Source: a virus. From it: a stretch of 64,000 nucleotides of DNA. Below, in pieces: positions 56,441-63,847 of the stretch; positions within the stretch are counted from its first letter, which is position 1, and every line of letters starts with the position of its first letter. Location of the stretch: positions 94,311 to 158,310 of the IMG/VR virus record IMGVR_UViG_3300042894_006198. The stretch is one strand, 5' to 3'. Both the position numbers and the translations under genes were made by a program. The notes below the pieces were generated by a model. That model was not told the DNA's origin. It ran no database searches and saw only the letters and a list, made by a program, of their open reading frames with translations.

Positions 56441-57031
56441 ATGTTTAAAGATTATATGATTATAGATAATGCACTAGATGATCCCGATGAGCTAGTTTCA
56501 TTAGCAAAAAGAATAAAGTTTCACTCATCAAAAGATATGCCATGCAAAAATATAAATCTTTATGAAGATCATGAATATAATGAAAGATATGTTTCAGGTA
56601 ATTGGCGTGGTTTTAGATCTAATCCACTATGGTTAACACACGAACAACTTAACAATAATATATTGAAGCAACTGTTTAGTAAAATGTTTGTTAATGATCA
56701 AATTACTATTAAGTGGGATATAACTACACATTTGCACTATTTTCCTACAGGGTTGCCTGATGGTGAATTTTGGTGGCATCCTGATGGAGGGTGTTTTTGG
56801 GCAGGTGTACTATATTTAAACAAGAAACCAAAAAAAGATAGTGGCACTATGATAAGAATGCCTGATGGTACTGAAACTATAATTGATAATGTTTACAATC
56901 GATTTATTGTGTACAATTCTAAGTTACTACATCGTCCACAAGCAGGGTTTGGTACTAATACAAACAACTCACGTTTAACTTTAACGGTATTCTTTTATCG
57001 TTTAGATATTCAATCTATCGAAAATAATTGA
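56441..57031 (+). CDS. 2OG-Fe(II)-oxygenase-like protein, 196 aa
   Basis: FWWHPDGGCFWAGVLYLNKK has the HxD pair, LLHRPQAGFG the distal His, and SRLTLTVFFY the Arg that would bind 2-oxoglutarate. Related to DUF6445-type oxygenases found in phages. Starts one base after the preceding gene. Substrate unknown. Confidence 0.78.
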   Translation: MFKDYMIIDNALDDPDELVSLAKRIKFHSSKDMPCKNINLYEDHEYNERYVSGNWRGFRSNPLWLTHEQLNNNILKQLFSKMFVNDQITIKWDITTHLHYFPTGLPDGEFWWHPDGGCFWAGVLYLNKKPKKDSGTMIRMPDGTETIIDNVYNRFIVYNSKLLHRPQAGFGTNTNNSRLTLTVFFYRLDIQSIENN

Positions 57032-57045
57032 TTGTATAAAAAATA

Positions 57046-57249
57046 ATGATAGCATACTCATACGGTATTCGGCTTGAAGCCGAATTCGATATTAATGATA
57101 GTCATAGTAAAAAAACAGGGTTAGAATTTAGTTACACTTATTATTGCGAGTTATGTAAAAAGCACCGTAACAAAATTTTAACTGATGATGAATATTATGA
57201 TTGGGAAATACTAATGTACAAGTACGATTTAAATAGAAAGCATTTTTAA
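57046..57249 (+). CDS. Small Cys-containing protein, 67 aa
   Basis: TYYCELCKKHRNK suggests a C-x-x-C metal site. A perfect hairpin (ATTCGGCT-tga-AGCCGAAT, 57067-57085) lies within codons 8-13. Unknown function. Confidence 0.65.
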   Translation: MIAYSYGIRLEAEFDINDSHSKKTGLEFSYTYYCELCKKHRNKILTDDEYYDWEILMYKYDLNRKHF

Positions 57250-57261
57250 TAAAGGAATTTT

Positions 57262-57732
57262 ATGCAAAATATGGATAACTCTCTGACACCACGTCAGAAA
57301 AAAGCAAATGATCTATTGTCATTTGCTGAAGAAAGTGGTTTTGATATTGTAGTACGTGATCAAATTACAGGCGATGTATTTAAAAAAACTCGTAAAATTG
57401 ACTATCAACCTATTAACCAACATGGAAAAGAAATTAGCGGAGGATATAAGTCAGGTAATCCTTTATTAAGTCGCAATGAAAGGCGAAATTATGCTAGTCA
57501 AAAAATAGTTGAAGCACTAAAGAAAAAAGAATCAGGTGTGGTACAAATACCACTCGGTCCGTATACAGGTAGGCAGTTACAAGCATCAGTTTCTTCTTGG
57601 GTTTTGACTGATAGTAAGAAAAATAACTATAAAGCAAGCACACATATTAATAAACTTGAGCAAACGCTTGATGTAACGCTTATTTTCCCAACAAAAAATA
57701 CATCACCTCAAGATGAATTATCTTTTGATTAA
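57262..57732 (+). CDS. Hypothetical protein, 156 aa
   Basis: MQNMDNSLTPRQKKANDLLS start; later SGVVQIPLGPYTGRQLQASV and DVTLIFPTK. Shine-Dalgarno AAAGGA. No recognised family. Precedes a canonical promoter. Confidence 0.68.
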   Translation: MQNMDNSLTPRQKKANDLLSFAEESGFDIVVRDQITGDVFKKTRKIDYQPINQHGKEISGGYKSGNPLLSRNERRNYASQKIVEALKKKESGVVQIPLGPYTGRQLQASVSSWVLTDSKKNNYKASTHINKLEQTLDVTLIFPTKNTSPQDELSFD

Positions 57733-57752
57733 TCAATAACACAACAAAGTAG

Positions 57753-57781
57753 TTGACAAATTTATCTAAATTGACTATACT
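57753..57781 (+). promoter_or_regulatory. Sigma-70-type promoter, TATC-core class
   Basis: TTGACA, AATTTATCTAAATTGAC, TATACT, then CTATAGTGC and GGAGATAG. Confidence 0.88.
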
Positions 57782-57810
57782 ATGTCTATAGTGCTTAAAA
57801 GGAGATAGAA

Positions 57811-58089
57811 ATGAAGACTACTTTGACTGACACAATTTACACGGATCCAGGACACGGATGGGTTAAAGTTCCACTCGCACGTTTAAGCAAGCTTGGAATA
57901 TTAAATAAAATTACTTCTTATAGTTATATTCGTAACAAACACGCTTATTTAGAAGAAGATTGTGATTTTACTACTTATGTAAATGCCCTTAAAGCAATAG
58001 GGATTACTCCTAAGTTTAAAGAAGTGCATACAAACAAATATAGCAAAATTCGTAGCTATTGTCACTTTCCATCGAATTATACAAAATAA
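57811..58089 (+). CDS. Hypothetical protein, 92 aa
   Basis: Begins MKTTLTDTIYTDPGHGWVKV; later GITPKFKEVHTNKYSKIRSY. A beta-rich N-terminus and a basic end. Strong promoter and Shine-Dalgarno. Unknown. Confidence 0.68.
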   Translation: MKTTLTDTIYTDPGHGWVKVPLARLSKLGILNKITSYSYIRNKHAYLEEDCDFTTYVNALKAIGITPKFKEVHTNKYSKIRSYCHFPSNYTK

Positions 58090-58102
58090 TGGTGAGGATT
58101 TT

Positions 58103-58234
58103 ATGAAAAATTTTCTGTTTGGTACTGTTTTCGGAATTATTGTTGCTACGGTTGGTTTTAGTGGTGTAGCTAGATTGCTAGACAATAGTGTAGAAAAAGT
58201 AAAAGAAACTGTACAGGAGCAAGCTTACAGATGA
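58103..58234 (+). CDS. Small membrane protein, 43 aa
   Basis: MKNFLFGTVFGIIVATVGFS membrane segment, then an amphipathic tail. TGAGGA Shine-Dalgarno. Overlaps the next gene by ATGA. Unknown. Confidence 0.6.
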   Translation: MKNFLFGTVFGIIVATVGFSGVARLLDNSVEKVKETVQEQAYR

Positions 58235-58422
58235 AAATTTTAAACTCCACATGGTTTACCAATAAAGATGCATGTATTGGTGTTGTCAAGGTTGATGTAC
58301 CGTATGAAGGTGTAAAATATTACATTGGTTTGGGGTTTGGTGAAAACAAAACGGCTGATGAACAATATATTGCAGATTGGGGTTCATCATTTCCAAATGA
58401 AGCGGCTGAGAGGTTATTTTAA
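58231..58422 (+). CDS. Hypothetical protein, 63 aa
   Basis: MKILNSTWFTNKDACIGVVK, then YYIGLGFGENKTADEQYIAD and FPNEAAERLF. Short phage protein pattern (G-x-G-x-x-x-x-DE-x-x-IA-x-x-G-x-x-FP). Unknown. Confidence 0.68.
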   Translation: MKILNSTWFTNKDACIGVVKVDVPYEGVKYYIGLGFGENKTADEQYIADWGSSFPNEAAERLF

Positions 58423-58430
58423 TTAAACAC

Positions 58431-58459
58431 TTGACAAGTTTATCCTAATTTGCTAAACT
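58431..58459 (+). promoter_or_regulatory. Sigma-70-type promoter, TATC-core class
   Basis: TTGACA, AGTTTATCCTAATTTGC, TAAACT, then CTATAGTCAATAAGG. Confidence 0.85.
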
Positions 58460-58486
58460 ACTCCTATAGTCAATAAGGAGATGTAA

Positions 58487-58672
58487 ATGAATATGCCAAT
58501 AGGTTTTGCAAACAACACAGCAACATGGTATGAAATGAGTCCTGCTGAACGTGCAGAATTATGTGGTATAACTGAGACAGACTATAAAAACTACTTGCAT
58601 GATATGGAAGTACGTTATACAATTATTGATGCAGCACTTACACAATCCACACAGGAGTTGGAAAATGCATAA
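58487..58672 (+). CDS. Small helical protein, 61 aa
   Basis: Begins MNMPIGFANNTATWYEMSPA, a stretch ERAELCGITETDYKNYLHDM follows. Unknown. Overlaps the next gene by 8 nt. Confidence 0.65.
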   Translation: MNMPIGFANNTATWYEMSPAERAELCGITETDYKNYLHDMEVRYTIIDAALTQSTQELENA

Positions 58673-58979
58673 AGTAATCAAGAAAGAAAAGCTTCATAAT
58701 CGTTCAATGAAGAATAAAGACCGTATCTCTTATCGTTTAGACTTTATTCATCAAGATGGTACACGGTTTGCTTTTAGTAATATTTCAACCATTGGTGATG
58801 TGCTCAATATTCAAAATGTGGATCATCGTGATACCATCATCAATGCTCTACAAGAGATTGCACTGTCTGACCCTACAGCGGTTGGGATAGTAACAGATGC
58901 ACCACGTTGGGTTAGTCACAAGATTTACCCACATTCGTTGCATGTTCAGGTTAACCTACTTGATTTGGAAGAAGCATGA
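58665..58979 (+). CDS. Hypothetical protein, 104 aa
   Basis: Start chosen at 58665 after GGAG. Basic N-terminus (MHKVIKKEKLHNRSMKNKDR), then RLDFIHQDGTRFAFSNISTI. Unknown. Overlaps the next gene by ATGA. Confidence 0.65.
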   Translation: MHKVIKKEKLHNRSMKNKDRISYRLDFIHQDGTRFAFSNISTIGDVLNIQNVDHRDTIINALQEIALSDPTAVGIVTDAPRWVSHKIYPHSLHVQVNLLDLEEA

Positions 58980-59185
58980 GTAATAGTACAGAGCAATTAG
59001 TTAGAGTAAGCTTGGGTGATTCTGATTACAGTTTGTTAGAAAGTATGGGATATTTAAATAATTTTAAGATTCGCTCATTAACCCAAGAACAGCTAAATTA
59101 TTATATGAGAAATAATGATATCAATTCGTTTGATATTATGGTAGATACAATTACAGGAAATGAAAGTGAAGATAGGTTTAATTAG
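58976..59185 (+). CDS. Small protein, 69 aa
   Basis: MSNSTEQLVRVSLGDSDYSL; helical, with many Asn and Ser. Its last 26 nt overlap the phosphoesterase gene. Unknown. Confidence 0.62.
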   Translation: MSNSTEQLVRVSLGDSDYSLLESMGYLNNFKIRSLTQEQLNYYMRNNDINSFDIMVDTITGNESEDRFN

Positions 59186-60005
59186 TGATGCACATTTAGA
59201 GTTTGGTGATTTATCCTTTGATAATGATCAAAACGCAGACGTATTGATATTAGCAGGAGATATTCTTGTTGCTAAAGATTTAAAAGATTTTGCACGTGAT
59301 GATGCAGTGATTCCACTACAACAATGGTCTAATCGTTATCAGCGTGTTCTAGCATATCGTAAATTTTTAGAAGAATGCAGTGCTAAATTTAAACATGTGC
59401 TATGGGTAGCAGGTAACCATGAGTTTTATCATGGTAAATGGTTTGAAACCCTTGACATACTCAAGCATGAAGCAGAATATTTTCCAAATATTACTTTTAT
59501 GGAAAATTCTACTGTTGATATTGATGGGTATAAGTTTATTGGTGCATCCATGTGGACTGATGCTAATAAACAAGATCCACTTACCAAAATTCACGTAGAA
59601 GCTGTATTAAATGATTACCGCATCATTAAAAATGAAAATGCGGGATATCGTAGGTTAAGTATATCTGATTCGTTACAACGTCATTTAGCAAGTATGAGGT
59701 ATTTTAGTGAGCAGTGGGACAAATTTAAACATGATAAAGTAATCATGGTAACACACCATGCTCCTACTTTTCAGTCAATTAGTCCTGATTATGTTGGTGA
59801 AACCTTAACAAATGGAGGATATGCTAGCGATTTATCCAATGAAATTTTAAACAATCCACAAATTAAATTGTGGGTGCATGGACATGTTCATGCTAAGAAT
59901 GATTACATAGTGGGAAATTGCCGTGTAGTTTCAAACCCACGTGGCTATATTGGTCACGAGGTAATTGCTGAGCAATGGCAACTTCAGTATTACGAAGTTA
60001 TCTAA
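59160..60005 (+). CDS. Calcineurin-like metallophosphoesterase, 281 aa
   Basis: All metal-binding blocks are present: SDAHLEFG, LAGDI, AGNHEFYHG, THHAPT and WVHGHVH. Such enzymes cleave phosphoester bonds in nucleic acids, nucleotides or phosphoproteins. Length fits. A degenerate paralogue lies at 47901-48596 on the other strand. Overlaps the preceding gene by 26 nt. Confidence 0.93.
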   Translation: MKVKIGLISDAHLEFGDLSFDNDQNADVLILAGDILVAKDLKDFARDDAVIPLQQWSNRYQRVLAYRKFLEECSAKFKHVLWVAGNHEFYHGKWFETLDILKHEAEYFPNITFMENSTVDIDGYKFIGASMWTDANKQDPLTKIHVEAVLNDYRIIKNENAGYRRLSISDSLQRHLASMRYFSEQWDKFKHDKVIMVTHHAPTFQSISPDYVGETLTNGGYASDLSNEILNNPQIKLWVHGHVHAKNDYIVGNCRVVSNPRGYIGHEVIAEQWQLQYYEVI

Positions 60006-60010
60006 ATTGC

Positions 60011-60039
60011 TTGACAACTAGGCCGAAAGCAGTTATTAT
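60011..60039 (+). promoter_or_regulatory. Sigma-70-type promoter
   Basis: TTGACA, ACTAGGCCGAAAGCAGT (no TATC core), TATTAT. Drives the HTH gene. Confidence 0.8.
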
Positions 60040-60084
60040 ACACACACGTTGACAAACAACGATTTTTTAAAAGGAAATTTAAAT

Positions 60085-60309
60085 ATGAAAACTACAGTTA
60101 AAGCTTCAAAACCCGTTCTTTCTAAAACCGCTCGCTTGGGTGAGCAGCTTCGTGCAGGTAAGACCTTTACCGCAGCACAAATCAAGCAACGTTTTGGATT
60201 GGCAAATCCACGTGCTAGCGTCAGCGATGTTCGTCGTGGTGGTCTTAAAGTCTACGCAATTCAGCGTAGCGGACGTGCTACTGTTTACTCAACTAAAGCA
60301 CCTGTCTAA
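60085..60309 (+). CDS. Small winged-helix/HTH-like DNA-binding protein, 74 aa
   Basis: FTAAQIKQRFGLANPRASVS, then DVRRGGLKVYAIQRSGRATV: a compact helix-turn-helix with a basic wing. Start at 60085 after AAAAGGAAA. A good candidate for a phage transcription regulator; own promoter and two terminators behind it. Confidence 0.8.
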   Translation: MKTTVKASKPVLSKTARLGEQLRAGKTFTAAQIKQRFGLANPRASVSDVRRGGLKVYAIQRSGRATVYSTKAPV

Positions 60310-60315
60310 TTAAAT

Positions 60316-60332
60316 GAGGGTGCAACGCCCTC
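60316..60332 (+). terminator. Hairpin after the HTH gene
   Basis: GAGGG-tgcaacg-CCCTC stem followed by TTATCTCCTTTT. Confidence 0.6.
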
Positions 60333-60356
60333 TTATCTCCTTTTGATTATAGTTTT

Positions 60357-60390
60357 GAACGGATCTATTAAAAAATCCGTTCTTTTCTTT
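60357..60390 (+). terminator. Rho-independent terminator
   Basis: Perfect 8-bp stem GAACGGAT / ATCCGTTC with an A-rich loop and a TTTTCTTT tail. Stands just ahead of a late-type box. Confidence 0.8.
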
Positions 60391-60398
60391 TATAAATA
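60391..60398 (+). promoter_or_regulatory. Late-promoter box TATAAATA
   Basis: Exact T4 late consensus, 5 nt before the ATG at 60404. Located right after a terminator, so it is not coding coincidence; the best example of the leaderless arrangement. Confidence 0.7.
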
Positions 60399-60403
60399 CC
60401 AAC

Positions 60404-60787
60404 ATGAACGACATAAACCTTATCATACTAACAGTATCTTACGCAGTCTGTTTTTTTATGGGTGCAATTTTTGGTGTACGCATATTACAAAAACGTGTAA
60501 CAGAAATATTGAAAAAAGATCAAAAATCAAGTGTGCAAGACGTAGAACCATCAGAAAAAATTACACGTGTTAGCATGCCAGCCTGTATGATGCGTGTTGA
60601 ACATGTAGATGGACTTATGTTATTCTATAATTGCGAAGATGATAAATTCGTTTGCCAAGGTTCTACGCTTGATGAATCTGCCAAAAATTTTTGTACGAAC
60701 ACTAAAAATGAGTTGGTTGGCATGACTGTTATAAATGGTAAAAAATTTGTATTCCATGATTTTGAATGTTTACCCGTAATAGAGTAA
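60404..60787 (+). CDS. Membrane-anchored protein, 127 aa
   Basis: N-terminal membrane helix (LIILTVSYAVCFFMGAIFGV), a charged linker (EILKKDQKSSVQDVEPSEKI) and a soluble domain (CMMRVEHVDGLMLFYNCEDD). No Shine-Dalgarno; exact late box 5 nt upstream. Unknown. Confidence 0.7.
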   Translation: MNDINLIILTVSYAVCFFMGAIFGVRILQKRVTEILKKDQKSSVQDVEPSEKITRVSMPACMMRVEHVDGLMLFYNCEDDKFVCQGSTLDESAKNFCTNTKNELVGMTVINGKKFVFHDFECLPVIE

Positions 60788-60790
60788 ATT

Positions 60791-61321
60791 ATGAAAGTTA
60801 AAATATCAAAATACCTTAAAGCAGGTAGAAAAATTGCGGTGCATATTGAGAATTGTGATATATGGAGTTTAGACACTACCTTAGCGTATATCATTTATCC
60901 TGCTTTGTTAGAATTACGCATGGTTAAACATGGTGTTCCTGCTGACTTTGCTCAGGTTGGTGGTGAAGATTGGCATGATCAAGGCTGCTTTGATTTTTAC
61001 AAAGAAACACACGATTGGGCATTCAATGAAAAGATTAAAGAATGGGACGTAATTCTCGATAAAATGATATGGTCATTTGGGCAATTAATATGGGATAATG
61101 AAGAATCCTTCCATTATGGTAAAGTACCTAGGTTTAAATTTGTTAAAACAGGTCAAACCATGTTAAATCCTATAACCAATCAAGTTGAACAATTAAGTCA
61201 GATGGTTGATCCTGATCCTACTAGTCATTATTTTGACGCAGCAGGATACACATTATATCAAGATCGTATCCAAGAAGGATTAGATTTGTTTGCAAAATAT
61301 TATCGTTCACTATGGGATTAA
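60791..61321 (+). CDS. Conserved phage protein, 176 aa
   Basis: VHIENCDIWSLDTTLAYIIY, LELRMVKHGVPADF and the C-terminal QEGLDLFAKYYRSLW match a family recalled from T4-like phages (D-x-W-x-x-D-x-TLA-x-II, GL-x-LF-x-KYY-x-x-LW). Function unknown. Three nt after the preceding gene, 1 nt before the dCMP deaminase gene. Confidence 0.75.
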   Translation: MKVKISKYLKAGRKIAVHIENCDIWSLDTTLAYIIYPALLELRMVKHGVPADFAQVGGEDWHDQGCFDFYKETHDWAFNEKIKEWDVILDKMIWSFGQLIWDNEESFHYGKVPRFKFVKTGQTMLNPITNQVEQLSQMVDPDPTSHYFDAAGYTLYQDRIQEGLDLFAKYYRSLWD

Positions 61322-61322
61322 C

Positions 61323-61826
61323 GTGAAAGAAAAATTTATAAAACTTTATGCAGATATTGCTAAACGAGTATCGGAATTAAGTTATGCTGTACGGTTGAAA
61401 GTTGGTGCGATTATTGTTAAAGATGATCGTATCATCAGTATTGGTTATAATGGTATGCCTAGTGGATGGGACAATGGCTGTGAATATACTGAATTTATGC
61501 CTATCAACGACCCTACAGCAAAATTTCAAGACTATCCTTTTACAGGTAATTTTTGGATTAATGGTCACAGCGTAGAAAGAAGATACAGACTAAAAACCAA
61601 ACCTGAAGTATTGCATGCTGAATCAAATGCTTTGGCAAAATTAGCTAAGTCTAACGAGAGTGGGGATGGTGCTGATTTGTTTATTACACACAGTCCTTGT
61701 ATCGATTGCGCTAAACTAATTTACCAATCAGGTATTCGTCGTGTGTATTTTGGTACACACTATAGGGACGATGCAGGGATAAAATTTCTTGAAAAAAGTG
61801 GAGTAGAAGTTATTTCACATGGATAA
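61323..61826 (+). CDS. dCMP deaminase, 167 aa
   Basis: Converts dCMP to dUMP, feeding thymidylate synthesis. Zinc motifs HAESNAL (LHAESNALAKL) and SPCIDCAK are intact, with the N-terminal VRLKVGAIIVKDDRIISIGY and NGMPSGWDNGC typical of the family. GTG start at 61323, 1 nt after the previous stop. With ThyX and GuaC it belongs to an A/T-supplying set. Confidence 0.92.
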   Translation: MKEKFIKLYADIAKRVSELSYAVRLKVGAIIVKDDRIISIGYNGMPSGWDNGCEYTEFMPINDPTAKFQDYPFTGNFWINGHSVERRYRLKTKPEVLHAESNALAKLAKSNESGDGADLFITHSPCIDCAKLIYQSGIRRVYFGTHYRDDAGIKFLEKSGVEVISHG

Positions 61827-62010
61827 TCATACCTTAACAGTTACCATACCATTTGGTAAGTTAGGAGATATTTTTGATTGGTGTCAACATAATTGCACAG
61901 GCGAATGGCATTTCGCTAATTTAGAAGTAGGTGGACAAGATGCAGGACATTATGTTGTAAGTTTTAGTAATGAAAATGATTGTAATTTTTTCGCAATGAG
62001 ATGGATGTAG
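61819..62010 (+). CDS. F-x-L-x-W-family protein, 63 aa
   Basis: First of a tandem set of small paralogues. LGDIFDWCQHNCTGEWHF then VVSFSNENDCNFFAMRWM. The conserved core is D/E-x-x-D/E-W-C/L, a later aromatic, F-x-x-E-x-D, then F-x-L/M-R/K-W. It overlaps the deaminase by 8 nt. Function unknown. Confidence 0.72.
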   Translation: MDNHTLTVTIPFGKLGDIFDWCQHNCTGEWHFANLEVGGQDAGHYVVSFSNENDCNFFAMRWM

Positions 62011-62225
62011 GTCAACGTTTTTTAATTTTTTCAGGGGTGCCTAATATTTCTACTCATGAACACTGTTGTTTTATCATAGATTTTACATGGTGGGTAGAAA
62101 ATGATGCAGAAATTACAAGTTGGTTATTAAAAAATATTGGGGTAAATAATTTTAAATTAGATGGTATTGTTCTACAATTTACCACAGCAGAACTACAATC
62201 ATTTTTTTTGCTTACTTGGAGTTAA
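62001..62225 (+). CDS. F-x-L-x-W-family protein, 74 aa
   Basis: MDVGQRFLIFSGVPNISTHE start; ends VLQFTTAELQSFFLLTWS. Overlaps the preceding gene by 10 nt. Diverged member of the set. Confidence 0.65.
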   Translation: MDVGQRFLIFSGVPNISTHEHCCFIIDFTWWVENDAEITSWLLKNIGVNNFKLDGIVLQFTTAELQSFFLLTWS

Positions 62226-62227
62226 TT

Positions 62228-62446
62228 ATGATTATTATTGTTGATTCTTTTGATTGCCAACAAGCAATGAACGATTTAGGTATTGACCAAGATAGCAATG
62301 AATTTGTACCTGCTTTTGAAAAAAGACATGATTGTTTTGTACACCATTACGTGTTATCTTGCGGAATTAAACAATTTAATTGTATTGCGTATATCGAGTT
62401 TCATAATGAAGCAAGTTATAACTTATTTGCGTTGAAATACATGTAG
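62228..62446 (+). CDS. F-x-L-x-W-family protein, 72 aa
   Basis: MIIIVDSFDCQQAMNDLGID start; ends AYIEFHNEASYNLFALKYM, with Tyr in place of the Trp. ATG at 62228 after the preceding stop. Confidence 0.65.
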   Translation: MIIIVDSFDCQQAMNDLGIDQDSNEFVPAFEKRHDCFVHHYVLSCGIKQFNCIAYIEFHNEASYNLFALKYM

Positions 62447-62454
62447 CGAAATAC

Positions 62455-62483
62455 TTGACAACAATTTTTTAATATTTTATAAT
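62455..62483 (+). promoter_or_regulatory. Sigma-70-type promoter
   Basis: TTGACA, 17 nt (A/T-only except for one C), TATAAT. Interrupts the paralogue set. Confidence 0.8.
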
Positions 62484-62495
62484 AGGAATGAATAA

Positions 62496-62645
62496 ATGTA
62501 CAAATATCAACTTTGGGTACGACTTAACGACTATCAAACCGCTAACACCATCATTTGGGCAAATAATGACTATGAAGCTAAAATGCTTGGTGAGGCACAA
62601 TATGGAGTAGGTAATGTCCTCAACTACACAAGAATTGATGATTGA
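62496..62645 (+). CDS. Small protein, 49 aa
   Basis: MYKYQLWVRLNDYQTANTII, then YEAKMLGEAQYGVGNVLNYT. A family of short conserved proteins recalled from phages of aquatic bacteria (Q-x-x-G-x-GNVLNYTRI). Unknown. Overlaps the next gene by 32 nt. Confidence 0.65.
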   Translation: MYKYQLWVRLNDYQTANTIIWANNDYEAKMLGEAQYGVGNVLNYTRIDD

Positions 62646-62838
62646 AACGAAAGAGGTTGATAAAGAAGGTTGCTACGATTGGGTAGAAACTTATGCATTA
62701 TTGCCTAAATTTACTATTTCAGGTAAAATGCTATGGTTCAAGAAATGCTACAAACGTAGAGTGCGTATTATTTGGAAACAACCATATGATGTTGATTACG
62801 TAATGGAGTATGCTACTGCCTTAGATTTATTGAAGTAA
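62614..62838 (+). CDS. Small protein, 74 aa
   Basis: Begins MSSTTQELMIETKEVDKEGC; basic middle KKCYKRRVRIIWKQPYDVDY. Not an F-x-L-x-W member. Unknown. Confidence 0.6.
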   Translation: MSSTTQELMIETKEVDKEGCYDWVETYALLPKFTISGKMLWFKKCYKRRVRIIWKQPYDVDYVMEYATALDLLK

Positions 62839-62840
62839 CC

Positions 62841-63068
62841 ATGAATGTTAAGCGATATAGTGCGCATACATGGGGATGGGATACTAATTGTAATGGGTGG
62901 TATCTAGCATATGTCAATAGTGGTAATTATGAAGAAGTCCTTGATTGGTTATACGATAATGTAGAAGGGTGTGAAAAACATTGTCGTTGGCGTTTTTTCC
63001 ATGCGCATACTGAGGTGAAATTTAGACATGAACGTGATTTTGTATGGTTTAATTTAGTGTGGCGATAA
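62841..63068 (+). CDS. F-x-L-x-W-family protein, 75 aa
   Basis: EEVLDWLYDNVEGCEKHCRW, VKFRHERDFVWFNLVWR. A full member, including the D-W-L and E-x-D motifs. The next gene overlaps its stop by one base. Confidence 0.72.
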   Translation: MNVKRYSAHTWGWDTNCNGWYLAYVNSGNYEEVLDWLYDNVEGCEKHCRWRFFHAHTEVKFRHERDFVWFNLVWR

Positions 63069-63295
63069 TGGCATATTTTGTTCAAAATAATGAATTGAAA
63101 CATGTTTTATATAATTTGTGGGAAGGTTCAGGACAAAAATTTGTACCAAAATTGGGTATTGATTCTAAGATTCAAGCTTGTGATTGGTTTTATGATAATT
63201 ATGGTATCCGCCTTGTTTATAATGGACATGCGTTAAAAGGTTGGATTTTTAAAAGTGAAGAACATTATACTTGGTTTATGTTAAATTATTCTTAA
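63068..63295 (+). CDS. F-x-L-x-W-family protein, 75 aa
   Basis: QACDWFYDNYGIRLVYNGHA, then GWIFKSEEHYTWFMLNYS. Shares DWFYDN with the preceding paralogue; Tyr replaces the last Trp. Start chosen at 63068 (TAATG). Confidence 0.7.
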   Translation: MAYFVQNNELKHVLYNLWEGSGQKFVPKLGIDSKIQACDWFYDNYGIRLVYNGHALKGWIFKSEEHYTWFMLNYS

Positions 63296-63296
63296 T

Positions 63297-63584
63297 ATGC
63301 TATTAACTAGAACAGAATTTATAAAATATGCTAATAAACATTGGCCTAATATAGGTACGGATAATACTAGCCCATTATGGATACCTGAAGTAAGTTTAGG
63401 TGATCAATGTCAATATTTTTTGTTTATTCCTGTGATGCAACGATGGAACAAAAGTGATTTTTGGGAATGGTCAGATAAATTATTGATTGGGAAAACACGA
63501 TGTTTCATGCGTGGTAATGATGGTGAAATATGGGGATTTACCAATGAAGATGATATTAATATGTTTTTGCTGAGGTGGTCATGA
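63297..63584 (+). CDS. F-x-L-x-W-family protein, 95 aa
   Basis: LLTRTEFIKYANKHWPNIGT start; ends EIWGFTNEDDINMFLLRWS. It carries FWEWSDKLL as the D/E-W segment. ATGA overlap with the next gene. Confidence 0.72.
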   Translation: MLLTRTEFIKYANKHWPNIGTDNTSPLWIPEVSLGDQCQYFLFIPVMQRWNKSDFWEWSDKLLIGKTRCFMRGNDGEIWGFTNEDDINMFLLRWS

Positions 63585-63847
63585 AAGATTGTATCCAAGA
63601 TTTTATTGCAGCTTGGAAGCATTATGATGGGCTTTCTGCTCCAACTATTACAAGTTGGAGCAATAGGTTAGCTGAGGGTGGCTATTATAGTGTTACATTG
63701 ACAGGTCAAAGTCTTTTAGTTGATTGGCAGGATGTTCATCGATGGTGTGAGCATGAGTTTGGCGAAAGACACTATACTTGGACTGGTAACGTATTTTGGT
63801 TCGAAAATGAATGTGATGCTAATTGGTTTGCCCTGAGGTGGTCATGA
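63581..63847 (+). CDS. F-x-L-x-W-family protein, 88 aa
   Basis: LVDWQDVHRWCEHEFGERHY then TWTGNVFWFENECDANWFAL and RWS. The clearest example of the pattern. ATGA overlap at both ends. Confidence 0.74.
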   Translation: MKDCIQDFIAAWKHYDGLSAPTITSWSNRLAEGGYYSVTLTGQSLLVDWQDVHRWCEHEFGERHYTWTGNVFWFENECDANWFALRWS

